This document shows, one piece after another, positions 10,345 to 19,738 of a stretch of DNA of 64,000 nucleotides; the stretch's first letter is position 1, and each line of letters opens with the position of its first letter. Below the pieces are notes generated by a model. It saw only the letters and a list, made by a program, of their open reading frames with translations. It made no database searches and was not told the DNA's origin. This DNA is from RFXV01 sp038150465 (GTDB lineage: Bacteria; Bacteroidota; Bacteroidia; Flavobacteriales; Schleiferiaceae). Position numbers and translations under genes: made by a program. The stretch is from positions 1 to 64,000 of the forward strand of contig JAYOTP010000003.1 in the NCBI GenBank assembly GCA_038150465.1, written 5' to 3'.

Positions 10345-11238
10345 ATGTCTCAACTGGAAGACCCGATCATCATTTTTGGAACAGGTCGATGCGGTTCTAG
10401 CATTCTGTCGGAGATCGTTTTCAGACACCCCGACTTGGCCTTCCCGAGCAATTACAACGAATTCTTTCCAAGGCTAAAGGAAGTTTCCCTCATCCGGCAT
10501 CTATTTGACAACCGATGGTGGAACAAGGTTGGAGCCAAGCCACAAAGCGGGAAGAGCAATGCGCTTCACAATCTGATCTTCCAACCTGGTGAGTCCTATT
10601 CCATGTGGAAGAGCTTATGCGGGGATGAGGTGGATTTTATTCGGGGATTTCTGCTTGAAGAGCAACTGAGCGACCAAAGGAAGGAGAAAATGCGCGCCTT
10701 CTTTTGCGATATGGTCCGCCTTCAGGGGCGGGACCGCCTGGCCTTCAAGATCACTGGCCCCTCGAGGTTGAGGTTTCTGCATTCGGTCTTTCCGGGAGCG
10801 CAATTTGTGCGCATGACAAGGGAACCGCTGGATACGATCCATTCCTGGCTGAAGGTCGATTTTTGGAAAACAAGAGGTCTTTCCGATCTGTGGTGGAATG
10901 GCGTGTATACTCCAGAGCAGTTGGACTGGGTTCGCTCTCATGCAGAGCAGACCCATAAAGTGGCAGCCCTACAGTACAAGATGTTGATGGAAACTGCAGA
11001 CAAAGAGATCAGCGAAACACCGGTTCAGATCCATACCGTGGCATATGAGGAGTTCAGAGTTCAGCCGATGAAGGAAGTTTCCAAGGTTTTGGAATTTTGC
11101 GGTTTGGACGAAGATCCAAGTGTGGAGGCCTATGTGCGTGACCGCATCGTCTACAAGGAAAAAATACCGGATGCCGACCTCTTTTCTGCGCAAGAAATAG
11201 AAGACATAAACCAGGTATTAAATCGGCCCATTCTGTGA
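10345..11238 (+). CDS. Sulfotransferase 1 of the polysaccharide cluster
   Basis: 297 residues from ATG 10345 (an in-frame TTG three bases earlier is possible). The N-terminal P-loop IIIFGTGRCGSS (residues 8-19) matches the 5'-phosphosulfate loop of PAPS-dependent sulfotransferases. FVRMTREPLDTIHSW further on matches the 3'-phosphate site (R..RxPxD.xxS). The family moves sulfate from PAPS to hydroxyl or amino groups, here presumably on a polysaccharide intermediate in the cytoplasm. It is the first gene of the cluster and overlaps the next gene by 4 bp (GTGA). Substrate cannot be told from sequence. No signal peptide or membrane segment is seen. Confidence 0.85.
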   Translation: MSQLEDPIIIFGTGRCGSSILSEIVFRHPDLAFPSNYNEFFPRLKEVSLIRHLFDNRWWNKVGAKPQSGKSNALHNLIFQPGESYSMWKSLCGDEVDFIRGFLLEEQLSDQRKEKMRAFFCDMVRLQGRDRLAFKITGPSRLRFLHSVFPGAQFVRMTREPLDTIHSWLKVDFWKTRGLSDLWWNGVYTPEQLDWVRSHAEQTHKVAALQYKMLMETADKEISETPVQIHTVAYEEFRVQPMKEVSKVLEFCGLDEDPSVEAYVRDRIVYKEKIPDADLFSAQEIEDINQVLNRPIL

Positions 11239-12134
11239 AAGAAATGTTTTTTGTTTGTGGCCCACCAAAATGTGCCTCTTCAACGCTATACAATCACTTG
11301 GTGAAACACCCGGATATAGAGATGTCCCGCTTGAAGGAAACGCGCTATTTTTCGCATGGATCTGAAGAAGATGTCGATGCATATTTCAAAATGTACTTTT
11401 CGGACGAGCATACCGCTCATTGCCGGGGCGAGGCCACACCGAGTTATTCTTTCCTTCCTTATGCGGCGGAGGCGATCAAGAGACATTTCCCCAGTCCCAA
11501 ATTCATATTCAGCTTCAGAAACCCCATAGACAGGGCCTACTCGGGCTGGTTGATGCGAAAACAAGTCGGGCACGAGGATCTGGGATTCATCGATGCGCTC
11601 AAAGCGAACAGGGACCAGGGCATCGACTTTTCGGGGCCATCGTTCAAAGCCATGTGGCTGGAGGAGCACAATTCGTGGAGAAGCACAAAAAGACGCAACA
11701 TCATTCGCACCTATATCGAAGCAGGGGATTATGCCACTATTTGGCATCGATATGTGGATCTTTTTGGCGAGGAGGCGTGTATGAAAATATATACGAATGA
11801 GCTGCAGCAAAACCTGCAGTTGAGTATGCAAGAAATTTGCAGGTTTCTTGGCATCGATGATTTTCCATTTGGATTGGAAAATGAGAAGGTCAATGCCTTC
11901 AAGGAAGCCAAGAGCCCAGCACTGCTTTTTGTACTTCAAAACCCACTGTTGGATGCCCTCTCGAAGAAGACGCCTGCCCGCTTGAAGGATGCACTGAGTT
12001 CATTGGTCTTCAAAAGAGCGGAGAAACCGAAGATGTCAGTGGAAGAACGGAAATTCGCTTTGGAGGTATTCGTGCCCATGATCGAGCGGATGGAACAGCT
12101 ATGGGCAGAGGATCTCTCCCATTGGAAAAAGTAA
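11235..12134 (+). CDS. Sulfotransferase 2 (heparan-sulfate sulfotransferase-like)
   Basis: 299 residues, starting at a GTG that overlaps the previous stop (GTGA); an ATG at 11244 is the alternative. The P-loop is FVCGPPKCASST near the N-terminus, followed by HPDIEMSRLKETRYF, the layout of the Sulfotransfer_1 / N-deacetylase-sulfotransferase group. The 3'-phosphate-binding region is FSFRNPIDRAYSGW. The C-terminal helix-rich part (PMIERMEQLWAEDLSHW) resembles the end of heparan sulfotransferases. A cytoplasmic PAPS-dependent enzyme is expected. It differs strongly from sulfotransferase 1, so this is not a recent duplicate. Confidence 0.85.
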   Translation: MKEMFFVCGPPKCASSTLYNHLVKHPDIEMSRLKETRYFSHGSEEDVDAYFKMYFSDEHTAHCRGEATPSYSFLPYAAEAIKRHFPSPKFIFSFRNPIDRAYSGWLMRKQVGHEDLGFIDALKANRDQGIDFSGPSFKAMWLEEHNSWRSTKRRNIIRTYIEAGDYATIWHRYVDLFGEEACMKIYTNELQQNLQLSMQEICRFLGIDDFPFGLENEKVNAFKEAKSPALLFVLQNPLLDALSKKTPARLKDALSSLVFKRAEKPKMSVEERKFALEVFVPMIERMEQLWAEDLSHWKK

Positions 12135-12135
12135 A

Positions 12136-12852
12136 ATGAAGGAATTCGTCGTCTTAAGTGGGCAGCGTTCCGGATCGACATTGGTCATTCGGTCCCTGGA
12201 CACCTCCCCGGAAATTTATTGCGCAGGTGAGATCCTTCATCCGCTCAAGAAGAGCAGGATCCATCACATAGAATGGAAGCATCGCTATGTGAAAGTGGGC
12301 TCCTACAAGGCAACAATATTGCTGAACGGTCTCTTTTGGAGGGGTCGGATAAAAAAGCATATAGACCGATTCTATGGCTCACGCGATGCAGGAGAGATCG
12401 CCCGGGGTTTCAAATTGATGAAGTCCCAATTGGATTACAATGCCTTCCTGTTGCCCTATTTGCGTTCTCGGGGGGTTTCTTTCATCGTCTTGATCCGGGA
12501 CAATGATTTCGACACCGCCCTGTCCTGGAGCAAATCCCAGATGACGGGCTTGTACCACAGTTCCGATTCGAATGAGAGCCAAACGATCGAGATCCCGTTT
12601 GATTTCTTTCAGCTTCAATTGGACCGGGCAGTAAAGAATCGAACATTTCTGGAGAACTTTGCCGCAGAGCAGAACAGTCTGATCATCAATTATACAGACT
12701 TGATCGAGCGCTGGGAGGAATCCATTGCGTCCATTGGAATGCACATCGGAGCCAAAAAGCTGAAAGTGGAAAAGACTTTGGAGAAATTGGTGGCCTCCGA
12801 GCGTGTACGGGTGACGAATCTAGACGAACTGCGCGAGCGATTCGATAAGTGA
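12136..12852 (+). CDS. Sulfotransferase 3 (short)
   Basis: 238 residues starting at ATG 12136, one base after the preceding stop. The start FVVLSGQRSGSTLV is a clear 5'-phosphosulfate loop, and FIVLIRDNDFDTALSW is the equivalent of the 3'-phosphate site. There, the proline usually following Arg is absent (RDNDFD instead of RxPxD). The protein is shorter than the neighbouring sulfotransferases and resembles the Stf0/NodH-like group in its GQRSGST loop. The stop codon overlaps the next start (TGATG), indicating translational coupling. Substrate is unknown. Confidence 0.78.
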   Translation: MKEFVVLSGQRSGSTLVIRSLDTSPEIYCAGEILHPLKKSRIHHIEWKHRYVKVGSYKATILLNGLFWRGRIKKHIDRFYGSRDAGEIARGFKLMKSQLDYNAFLLPYLRSRGVSFIVLIRDNDFDTALSWSKSQMTGLYHSSDSNESQTIEIPFDFFQLQLDRAVKNRTFLENFAAEQNSLIINYTDLIERWEESIASIGMHIGAKKLKVEKTLEKLVASERVRVTNLDELRERFDK

Positions 12853-13709
12853 TGACAGAGATCGTCTACATCGTGTCGGATCGAAGGGCCGGTTCCACGC
12901 TGCTTCAGAATCTGCTGGGACAGATCTCGGGGATCACAGCAGTGGGTGAACTGCGCATGCTACAAGGACATCTGAAGAGGGAAGGGCCTGGAGAATCCTG
13001 GAACTGGCAGTGCTCCTGCCGGGAAGAGCTCACCGCATGTCCTCTCTGGTCCAGGATCCATGAGCTGATGGATCTGAAGAGCCGACGCACCCGGCTCGAC
13101 CACTCCTTGTTCGAATCGCACAAAGCGAGGGAGTGCCTTCAGGAATATGCCTTGGAAGGCCAAATGGTGGCTGAAGACAGCCTGAAGATATTGGATGCCA
13201 TACGTCGGATCACAAAAGCAGATATGGTCGTGGACAGCTCAAAGGATCCGATGCAGGCCTACTACCTGCATGCCCAAAGACCGGCATCTGTTCGCCTGAT
13301 CTTCCTTCAGCGGTCCATCGATGAACTGGCCTATTCCAAGATGAAACACAGGGAGGGCAAAGTGCCTGGGCCGATTCGTATGTGGGCATATATGAATCGG
13401 GTGGGCCGTCAGAACCGTTCGATCCGTGAGGTGGTCGATCAGGTTCAGGCCGATCATGTGCACCGATTGACCTACAAGGCGCTGGCAAGCGATCCCCGCG
13501 GAGAAATACGCAAGATCCTTGATTTCCTTTCATTTGGATCTGTTCCGGACCAATTACCGGATTCACTTGAACCACAGGACGACCACAGCATTGGTGGAAC
13601 GCCGTCTAGATTTCAGTCCAGTCCAGTGCACTATGACGATAAGAGCGCTGCTTATTTCCGAAAATATCCGCCTCTTTCCTACCTGACCAAAAAGTGGCAA
13701 ACACATTAA
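12852..13709 (+). CDS. Sulfotransferase 4
   Basis: 285 residues from the ATG that shares its A with the preceding stop; GTG 12849 is an alternative. The N-terminus IVYIVSDRRAGSTLLQNLL is a PAPS 5'-loop. The middle VVDSSKDPMQAYYL is a motif I associate with bacterial sulfotransferases that have a conserved DSSK segment, and LIFLQRSIDELAYSKMK lies at the expected 3'-phosphate position. Four cysteines cluster at about residues 56-66 (CSCREELTAC). Four sulfotransferase genes thus lie head to tail without gaps. Confidence 0.8.
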   Translation: MTEIVYIVSDRRAGSTLLQNLLGQISGITAVGELRMLQGHLKREGPGESWNWQCSCREELTACPLWSRIHELMDLKSRRTRLDHSLFESHKARECLQEYALEGQMVAEDSLKILDAIRRITKADMVVDSSKDPMQAYYLHAQRPASVRLIFLQRSIDELAYSKMKHREGKVPGPIRMWAYMNRVGRQNRSIREVVDQVQADHVHRLTYKALASDPRGEIRKILDFLSFGSVPDQLPDSLEPQDDHSIGGTPSRFQSSPVHYDDKSAAYFRKYPPLSYLTKKWQTH

Positions 13710-13713
13710 GCAA

Positions 13714-15186
13714 GTGGCCAGGAGTATCAAACGTTCCGTTTTTTGGCAGGGCTCGAATGTGGCCGGCATCGCGATCATTCAGATCGTGTATTATGCCTTG
13801 CTGGCCCGTATTCTGAGTCCGGATGATTTTGGCCTGATCGCCATCGCCCAGTCATTTCTGAATTTGGCCACCCTCTTTTCTCAAGTGGGCATGGGTCCTG
13901 CACTTGTACAGCACAGAAACCCCAGTGATGCCCATTTGTCCACTGCATTCTGGGCACATTGTGGCTTGGGCTTGCTGTTGTATTTACTGACTTATATCTG
14001 TGCACCAACCATCGGTTCATTTTTTGATTCCGATGCGCTCGTGGCCATATTGCCCATACTGACCATTGGATTTCTCTTTTCTTCCGCATCTGCGAGCTCT
14101 TTGTCCATGATCCAAAGAAGCATGGACTTTCAATACCTCTTCATCGCGGAGAATGTCTCTTTTCTCGCGGGTATGAGTACAGGACTCTCATTGGCCTACA
14201 GCGGATATGGGGTATGGGCGATCGTCTACGGAAGCCTTGTGCAACAGGCGATGATGCTGCTTTTTTCAGTGTACCGAATACGGATCCCATTGGGTGTGGC
14301 CTGGTCTGCCTCTGCATTCAAAGAGCTCTTTCACTTTGGTGCAGGCCTTACGCTGATCCGCATGAACAACTACCTGACCAACTCAGGAGTCAATCTACTC
14401 CTGGGCCGGCTTATGAGTTTGAATGTCCTTGGGCTCTTCGAGCGATCGTATCGGACCATGATGATCCCTGGGAAGTTGCTGGGTGATGTCATTGACAAGG
14501 TCATGTTCCCTGCCATGTCCAAACTCCAGGACGAGGAGGGAGCGCTTACAAAGATGTACGAACGGAATTTGAGCTACAGTCTTTTGGTCACCCTGCCCCT
14601 GGGCCTGTGGCTTTCGTTCCATGCCCATTGGATCGTGGAGATCCTGCTGGGTGCACAGTGGTTGGAGACCATACCTGCATTGGAGATCCTTTTTCTCGCA
14701 GTTCCGATCCGGGTCACCATGCGCCTGACAGATTCTGTGATCCGGGCCAAGGGCCTGGTCTATCGCAGCGCCGCGCGCAAGTTCCTTTACACGCTTGTTC
14801 TTTTTGCCGGACTCTACTGGGGCAGTGATCACGGGCTGATCGGCTTGAGTTGGGTCATCCTCGGGGCCTCCGTTTTTCAGTACATCAATATGTCCTCTCT
14901 TGCCGTGCAGCGCATGCAAATGAGCTGGGCGGTCCAATATCGACCCTTTCTTCAGGCAGTACCCACTGTCGTCCTCTTCCTCCTTCCTTCCCTCTTGATC
15001 ACTCTATGGATGGAGCCTGGCACATTTGGCCTGCGGTCGGCTTTTGCTGTTTCATCTCTGATCACTGGAACAGCCATCGTTCTGGCTGCCTTCCGCTGGT
15101 GGCCGTCCCTTTTGGGCGGTCGGATGAACGATCTGCTGTCGGTCTTATTTTCGCAAGTGGTTCTGCGCTGGCCAAAGAACAAATGA
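13714..15186 (+). CDS. Polysaccharide flippase (Wzx/TuaB-type oligosaccharide exporter)
   Basis: 490 residues, GTG start four bases after the previous stop. The N-terminus (RSVFWQGSNVAGIAIIQIVYYALLARILSPDDFGLIA, two segments) has the typical WxG...ARxLxPxDFG pattern of the WzxC/TuaB/MOP flippase group. About 12-14 hydrophobic segments follow. The family moves lipid-linked oligosaccharide or polysaccharide units across the inner membrane. Its place between sulfotransferases suggests that the exported unit is sulfated before or while it is flipped. This is the only dedicated export protein of the cluster in the window. Confidence 0.88.
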   Translation: MARSIKRSVFWQGSNVAGIAIIQIVYYALLARILSPDDFGLIAIAQSFLNLATLFSQVGMGPALVQHRNPSDAHLSTAFWAHCGLGLLLYLLTYICAPTIGSFFDSDALVAILPILTIGFLFSSASASSLSMIQRSMDFQYLFIAENVSFLAGMSTGLSLAYSGYGVWAIVYGSLVQQAMMLLFSVYRIRIPLGVAWSASAFKELFHFGAGLTLIRMNNYLTNSGVNLLLGRLMSLNVLGLFERSYRTMMIPGKLLGDVIDKVMFPAMSKLQDEEGALTKMYERNLSYSLLVTLPLGLWLSFHAHWIVEILLGAQWLETIPALEILFLAVPIRVTMRLTDSVIRAKGLVYRSAARKFLYTLVLFAGLYWGSDHGLIGLSWVILGASVFQYINMSSLAVQRMQMSWAVQYRPFLQAVPTVVLFLLPSLLITLWMEPGTFGLRSAFAVSSLITGTAIVLAAFRWWPSLLGGRMNDLLSVLFSQVVLRWPKNK

Positions 15187-15220
15187 CCGTGAATCATCCC
15201 CATTCAATTCAGACTTAGGT

Positions 15221-16138
15221 ATGCTGCCAAATGCGATCATTCTGGGCGCTCAAAAGGCGGGAACAACGAGTCTGCACAGTGGCCTTGCCAGCCATCCGGA
15301 CATCTTCTCCGTTCCGGAATTAAAGGACAACGATCTCTTTGCCGATCCGGAGAACAGCGGGGACCCTGGATCCAAGATCGAACCCTATCTGCGCACAAAA
15401 AAGGGTGAGCCCATCCTTTTGCATACGCATGTCAACTACATGCTCTACGACCATGCATTGCGGCGGATCAGGGAGCTTTGTGCAGATGATCTCAAGCTGA
15501 TCATTATTCTTCGGGCACCCACGGAAAGGGCAGAAAGCGCGTACAACTACTTTAAAAAACTCCGAAGGGAAAGAAGGGAGATCGATCAGGCGATGGACTA
15601 TGAGCCCGGTCCCATCCAGGGGTATTCGTACGAAAACAATGATTTCACCTATATCGAGCATGGGTTCTATGCCCATCAGCTCGATATGGTCAAGGCCGAA
15701 TTTTCTTTGGATAAATGCCTGCTGCTCGATTACCATGATTTTAGGAAGGATGCAGCGGGTGTCGGGCAGAGGATACTGAGATTCCTTGGCGTGGATGATT
15801 CCATTCCCTTGAATTTCTCAGAAAAGAATGTAACGGGTCAGCTGCGATCAGGCTGGGTTCAGGATCTATTGTACACCGGCGTGGTGAGAAACTTTTTCGG
15901 ATCGCTTTTGGACCGCGTTTCCACCCTGGATCAACGAACGCGGATCAAAGAAAAGATCAGTCAGTGGAATACTTCCTCATCCGCAAGTGCAGACAAGGAT
16001 TCCCTGCCTCCAGAAATGCGTGAACGACTGTACCATAAATTCCATCAGGACGTCCGGCGTTTGGTTGACGAGTATGGGTTCGACCCGGCACGAAATTGGC
16101 CGGAATACCAAGTGGAATACGCACTCCCTCCCCAATGA
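15221..16138 (+). CDS. Sulfotransferase 5 (heparan-sulfate sulfotransferase-like)
   Basis: 305 residues from ATG 15221, after the only notable gap (34 bp) so far in the operon. AIILGAQKAGTTSL (residues 5-18) is the classical 5'-phosphosulfate loop, and LIIILRAPTERAESAY with its RxPxxRxxS core is the canonical 3'-phosphate site of GAG sulfotransferases. Of the five enzymes this is the closest to the Sulfotransfer_1/HS3ST pattern by eye. Its stop overlaps the start of the next gene by 4 bp (ATGA). Confidence 0.87.
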   Translation: MLPNAIILGAQKAGTTSLHSGLASHPDIFSVPELKDNDLFADPENSGDPGSKIEPYLRTKKGEPILLHTHVNYMLYDHALRRIRELCADDLKLIIILRAPTERAESAYNYFKKLRRERREIDQAMDYEPGPIQGYSYENNDFTYIEHGFYAHQLDMVKAEFSLDKCLLLDYHDFRKDAAGVGQRILRFLGVDDSIPLNFSEKNVTGQLRSGWVQDLLYTGVVRNFFGSLLDRVSTLDQRTRIKEKISQWNTSSSASADKDSLPPEMRERLYHKFHQDVRRLVDEYGFDPARNWPEYQVEYALPPQ

Positions 16139-17253
16139 AGATACTGGAGGTCATTCCCTTGTTCATCGATGGTGGCGCCGAGCGATTCGTGGTGGACATC
16201 GCCACTGAATTCTCTGATCTCGGGCACCAAGTCCAGGTCTGTGCGCTTTATGCCGAGGATGAGGACGGAATGAAGTACTTCCCGGATTGGGACCAAAGAG
16301 TGGAGCGATCCTCCTTGAACAAGAAGCTTGGAGCGGATCTGAGCGTTCTCTTCCGATTGAAAAAATTGATGCGTGAATTCAAGCCCGATGTCATCCATAC
16401 CCATTTGAGTACGGTGAATTATGTCGCGCTGCTGCAGTTACTGAGCTTCAATAATATACCCGTTGTCCACACGGTGCACAACGATGCTGCTGCAGAGGTG
16501 ATCGGTTCCAAGGAAAAGACCTTACGGGAATGGCTTTTGAAATTCAAGCGCATCCATCCTGTGACCATCTCGCAGGTGAGTGACGAATCATTCTCTGCTT
16601 TTTACCCAGGGATGAAGGCCAAAAGGATCGATAACGGACGCTCTTTCCCAGAAAAGACCGATCGTTTCGGGGAGGTGGAGCAGTGGTTCGAACAAATGCG
16701 CAATTCTTTTGGGAGCGAAGCACAGATCTGGATCAATATTGGCCGATTGACCCCGCAAAAGAATCAGGTGGTGCTCGTTGAAGCATTCTCTGAATTGGTG
16801 AAGTCGGGGCACAATGGTCTTTTGATCATCCTCGGGACGGAAAGGCCGCCATGGTCAGATCCGATCATGGAGGGGATCAAGCCATTCTTGAGTGATCGTA
16901 TCCTCTGGCTGGGCGGGAAGAGCAACGCCACAGACTATATGCATCTGGCTGACCATTTTGTATTGAGCTCCTTGTACGAGGGCATGCCGATCAGTCTGAT
17001 CGAAGCCATGGCGACCGCTTGTCTGCCGGTGTGCACGGCCGTGGGTGGTATCCCGGAAATGATCGATCCTCATGGGGTCATGATACCTGGAACGGAGGTG
17101 GGTATGGTTCTGGAAGGCATGAAGACAGCCTCTGCGCTTTCCAGTGAAGAAAAGAAGGAGCGAACCGAGGCATTGAAGGCCCGCTATGAGGAGCGATACA
17201 GTTTAAGACGCAGTGCGGAGGCCTATCTCGATCACTTCAACCAACTGCTGTGA
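16135..17253 (+). CDS. Glycosyltransferase, GT4-type (A)
   Basis: 372 residues. The ATG at 16135 is chosen because KILEVIPLFIDGGAERFV is the usual N-terminus of GT-B glycosyltransferases and because it gives an ATGA overlap with the preceding gene. The C-terminal half holds NIGRLTPQKNQVVLVEAF and the donor-site pattern SLYEGMPISLIEAMATAC (E-x7-E). These indicate a retaining transferase using a nucleotide sugar at the inner face of the membrane. Donor and acceptor are not deducible. The stop overlaps the next gene by 4 bp (GTGA). Confidence 0.85.
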   Translation: MKILEVIPLFIDGGAERFVVDIATEFSDLGHQVQVCALYAEDEDGMKYFPDWDQRVERSSLNKKLGADLSVLFRLKKLMREFKPDVIHTHLSTVNYVALLQLLSFNNIPVVHTVHNDAAAEVIGSKEKTLREWLLKFKRIHPVTISQVSDESFSAFYPGMKAKRIDNGRSFPEKTDRFGEVEQWFEQMRNSFGSEAQIWINIGRLTPQKNQVVLVEAFSELVKSGHNGLLIILGTERPPWSDPIMEGIKPFLSDRILWLGGKSNATDYMHLADHFVLSSLYEGMPISLIEAMATACLPVCTAVGGIPEMIDPHGVMIPGTEVGMVLEGMKTASALSSEEKKERTEALKARYEERYSLRRSAEAYLDHFNQLL

Positions 17254-18020
17254 AGTTCTGGATCACCTCGGTGTTTTGCGCTCTTTTGCTTCCAATGGAG
17301 GCCCAATTGGACACGCTCCGCTTCCGACGACTCACTTTTGATTCCACCTACTCGCTGATCGAGGATAAGGGCGTCTTTCGCTTTGAAGTCCGCCCCGATG
17401 ATTATGTGTTCAACGGCAACCGCTCCCAAATGCAGTCGGACACCATGAAGGCACGCAAGTATTCATTTGATTTCAGGGTGGAACGCTACCGCCATGTGGA
17501 AGGTGCCTTCTTCGCATTGGTCGACTGGCATCTGCATCCCAAGATCGCCCGGGAGAATGCATACAAGGGTTGGGGCCATCGTTCGGTGGTGGCCGTGATC
17601 CTGAACAAGGGTCGGGTGGAGGTGGGTCTGCGTCCGATGAATGAGGGCCGATTGCAAAAGATCCTTCGCATGCCTCTGGATACGGGTTGGATGCACTTTG
17701 AAATGATGGTGAACTGGTCATCCGATCCAGAGAAAGGATCGGTCCGCATCAAGTTGCAGCAAGACAGCGTGGCTATGGATGGCATCCCGACCTTGTACAT
17801 GGACGGCAAGGCACCATTTTTCAAACTTGGCATTTACAAGAGCTTTGTGCATACCGATACCGCAGTGGTCTCGTATCGGAACGTGCAGGTAGATGGAAAG
17901 CCATCGACACCCGACTGGGTCCGTCCGGCCAAAGGTGCAGGAAAAGGGTACAAAAAGAACGGGATCGACAAGGGGTTTGACCTCGAACGCTACGAGCGCT
18001 ACAGGAACCGGAAGAAATAA
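17250..18020 (+). CDS. Secreted heparin-lyase-I-like (jelly-roll) protein
   Basis: 256 residues from a GTG overlapping the previous stop. The first 19 residues (KFWITSVFCALLLPMEAQ) form a signal peptide, so it acts in the periplasm or outside, unlike its cytoplasmic neighbours. The body has the order FRFEVRPDD, RKYSFDFRVE, FALVDWHLHP and WMHFEMMVNWSSDPEKGSVRIKL. This recalls the heparin lyase (Polysacc_lyase, PF14099-type) beta-jelly-roll: the R..xR.GD strand, the surface strand with Q/DWH, and the final strand with W...G.V. The assignment is by pattern and moderate. The lysine-rich tail is probably disordered. It could cleave or bind the cluster's own polysaccharide. Catalytic residues cannot be assigned. 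Confidence 0.55.
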   Translation: MKFWITSVFCALLLPMEAQLDTLRFRRLTFDSTYSLIEDKGVFRFEVRPDDYVFNGNRSQMQSDTMKARKYSFDFRVERYRHVEGAFFALVDWHLHPKIARENAYKGWGHRSVVAVILNKGRVEVGLRPMNEGRLQKILRMPLDTGWMHFEMMVNWSSDPEKGSVRIKLQQDSVAMDGIPTLYMDGKAPFFKLGIYKSFVHTDTAVVSYRNVQVDGKPSTPDWVRPAKGAGKGYKKNGIDKGFDLERYERYRNRKK

Positions 18021-18104
18021 GTGCTTCATTCCATGGGATATGGATGGGATTTTAGTTTCTTTAACACGGCCTAAGACCACAGACGCGATCCTTCATCGTT
18101 CCTA

Positions 18105-18548
18105 ATGCAAGCACTGCTCGGCATCCAAAGAATTTCTTCGGGTTTTTATCGCCTCGGACTTCGGCCCTTGGGTAAGTTGTTCGATGGCCTGAATTACTTC
18201 CTGTTCAACTCTTCCTTTCCAGGAACAGTGAAGGTGGGCAAAGGGACTGTCTGTGCTTATGGAGGGATCGGACTTGTCGTACACGGAAGGGCAGAGATCG
18301 GTCAGGGCTGTGTCATTGGTCAGGGCATTACCATTGGCGGGCGATCCAAAAAAGTGGAAGTGCCGCGTATCGGAAACAACGTTTATCTCGGTTCGGGTTG
18401 CCGGATCCTGGGTCCGGTCACCATTGGTGATGAAGTGATCGTAGGACCCAATGCGGTCGTGCTTGAAGATGTGCCGTCTGGATCGGTTGTGGTGGGCATT
18501 CCTGCCCGCGTGGTCAAGTCGGGGATCAAAATGAGGGATCTGGTCTGA
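18105..18548 (+). CDS. Left-handed beta-helix acyltransferase (serine-acetyltransferase-like)
   Basis: 147 residues. Hexapeptide repeats run through most of the protein (CVIGQGITIGGRS, VYLGSGCRILGPVTIGDEVIVGPNAVV), ending in VVVGIPARVV, the usual tail of LbH O-acetyltransferases. Lacking the CysE N-terminal helical domain, it fits the colanic/capsule-type acetyltransferases that decorate sugars. An 84-bp gap precedes it, the largest inside the cluster, so an internal promoter is possible. The stop overlaps the next start (TGATG). Confidence 0.82.
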   Translation: MQALLGIQRISSGFYRLGLRPLGKLFDGLNYFLFNSSFPGTVKVGKGTVCAYGGIGLVVHGRAEIGQGCVIGQGITIGGRSKKVEVPRIGNNVYLGSGCRILGPVTIGDEVIVGPNAVVLEDVPSGSVVVGIPARVVKSGIKMRDLV

Positions 18549-19734
18549 TGGCTCCTCAAAGCGGCGTGAACCGCCTTCTGGTCGTTGGCAGCAGTGTGAC
18601 AGAGGGCCGTCCGGAGACCATCGGCGGGGCCAATGTGTTGATGGGCAAGTTGCTGGATCATCTGAATGCGCGCCCAGACATCGACTTTCTATTTGTGAAG
18701 GCCAATCGCTATCCAAGTGCTGTACGCTCTTTGCTGTCCGTCCTTTTCAAGGCGTGGTCCAGCCGTTCCCAGTGGGATCTTGTTTTTGTGAATGTTTCTC
18801 AGAGGGGGCTCGCCTTGCTTTTTCCACTGCTGGCCTTATTGAGCGCCTTGCTCGGAAAGAAATGGGCCATGCGGGCATTCGGTGCCGATGCGCTGGAGGT
18901 TCTGGAGAACACACCTTGGACAGGGCTCTTGAAGTGGTGTGTCAAGCGTTCGGTTCTCGTTGGGATGGAAACCCATNNNNNNNNNNNNNNNNNNNNNNNN
19001 NNNNNNNNNNNNNNNNNNNNNNNNNNNNNNNNNNNNNNNNNNNNNNNNNNNNNNNNNNNNNNNNNNNNNNNNNNNNAGGGCTCTTGAAGTGGTGTGTCAA
19101 GCGTTCGGTTCTCGTTGGGATGGAAACCCATGCGCTGGTCCAAGACTTTTCGGGATATACGCAGCAGACCTACTGGATCCCCAATGTGCGGGATGAAGTT
19201 GCGGACGCTTTTTCGGTCAAAAAGACGTACCAAAGGCGCTTTGTCTTCATTGCTCATGTCAAGCGATCAAAGGGCATTTTTGACGCCTTGCGCGCCTTTG
19301 AGCTTTTGGGTGCCGAGTACACTTTGGACTTTTATGGCCCTATCGCGGAAGAGGCGTGCCGAAAGCTGGAGACACATCCTTCCTACAAGGGCGTGCTCGA
19401 TCCAGTGGATGTGCCGGAGGTCTTGACGCGGTATGACGGTCTGGTCCTTCCTACTTTCTACCAGGGAGAGGGCTACCCAGGTATTGTCATCGAGGCTTAT
19501 CAAGCAGGTCTTTTCTGTGTTGCCACACAATGGCGAAGTTTGCCTGAGATCGTGGAAGAGGGGCAAAGCGGTTTTCTGCTTCCTGTGGGTGATCCTGAAG
19601 CCATTGCCCATTGCATCAGATCTCTGGACGAGAAGCAATTTGAACGGATGCGCACCTTCATAGACGGATATCGAAAAAAATTCGATTCGCAGAGCGTTCA
19701 CAGGGGATTGGTGGACCGATTGATCAAGGCGTGA
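18548..19734 (+). CDS. Glycosyltransferase, GT4-type (B), interrupted by an assembly gap
   Basis: ATG 18548 to TGA 19734. The 100-N run at 18977-19076 is flanked by the same 55-bp sequence; removing one copy and the Ns joins ..VGMETH to ALVQDF.. in frame and gives a protein of about 343 residues. The start has GGANVLMGKLLDHL, the acceptor-side pattern of GT-B enzymes. The C-terminal half has FIAHVKRSKGIFDALRAF and YQGEGYPGIVIEAYQAG, the GT4 donor site. It is a cytoplasmic transferase; specificity is unknown. It starts inside the previous stop codon. Confidence 0.83.
18922..19131. other. Assembly gap: 100 N flanked by identical 55-bp ends
   Basis: 18922-18976 and 19077-19131 are identical (agggctcttg ... 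acccat) around exactly 100 N. Same artefact and same overlap length as at 5246-5455; collapsing it restores the glycosyltransferase frame (143 codons before the joint). Confidence 0.93.
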
Positions 19735-19738
19735 AGGG

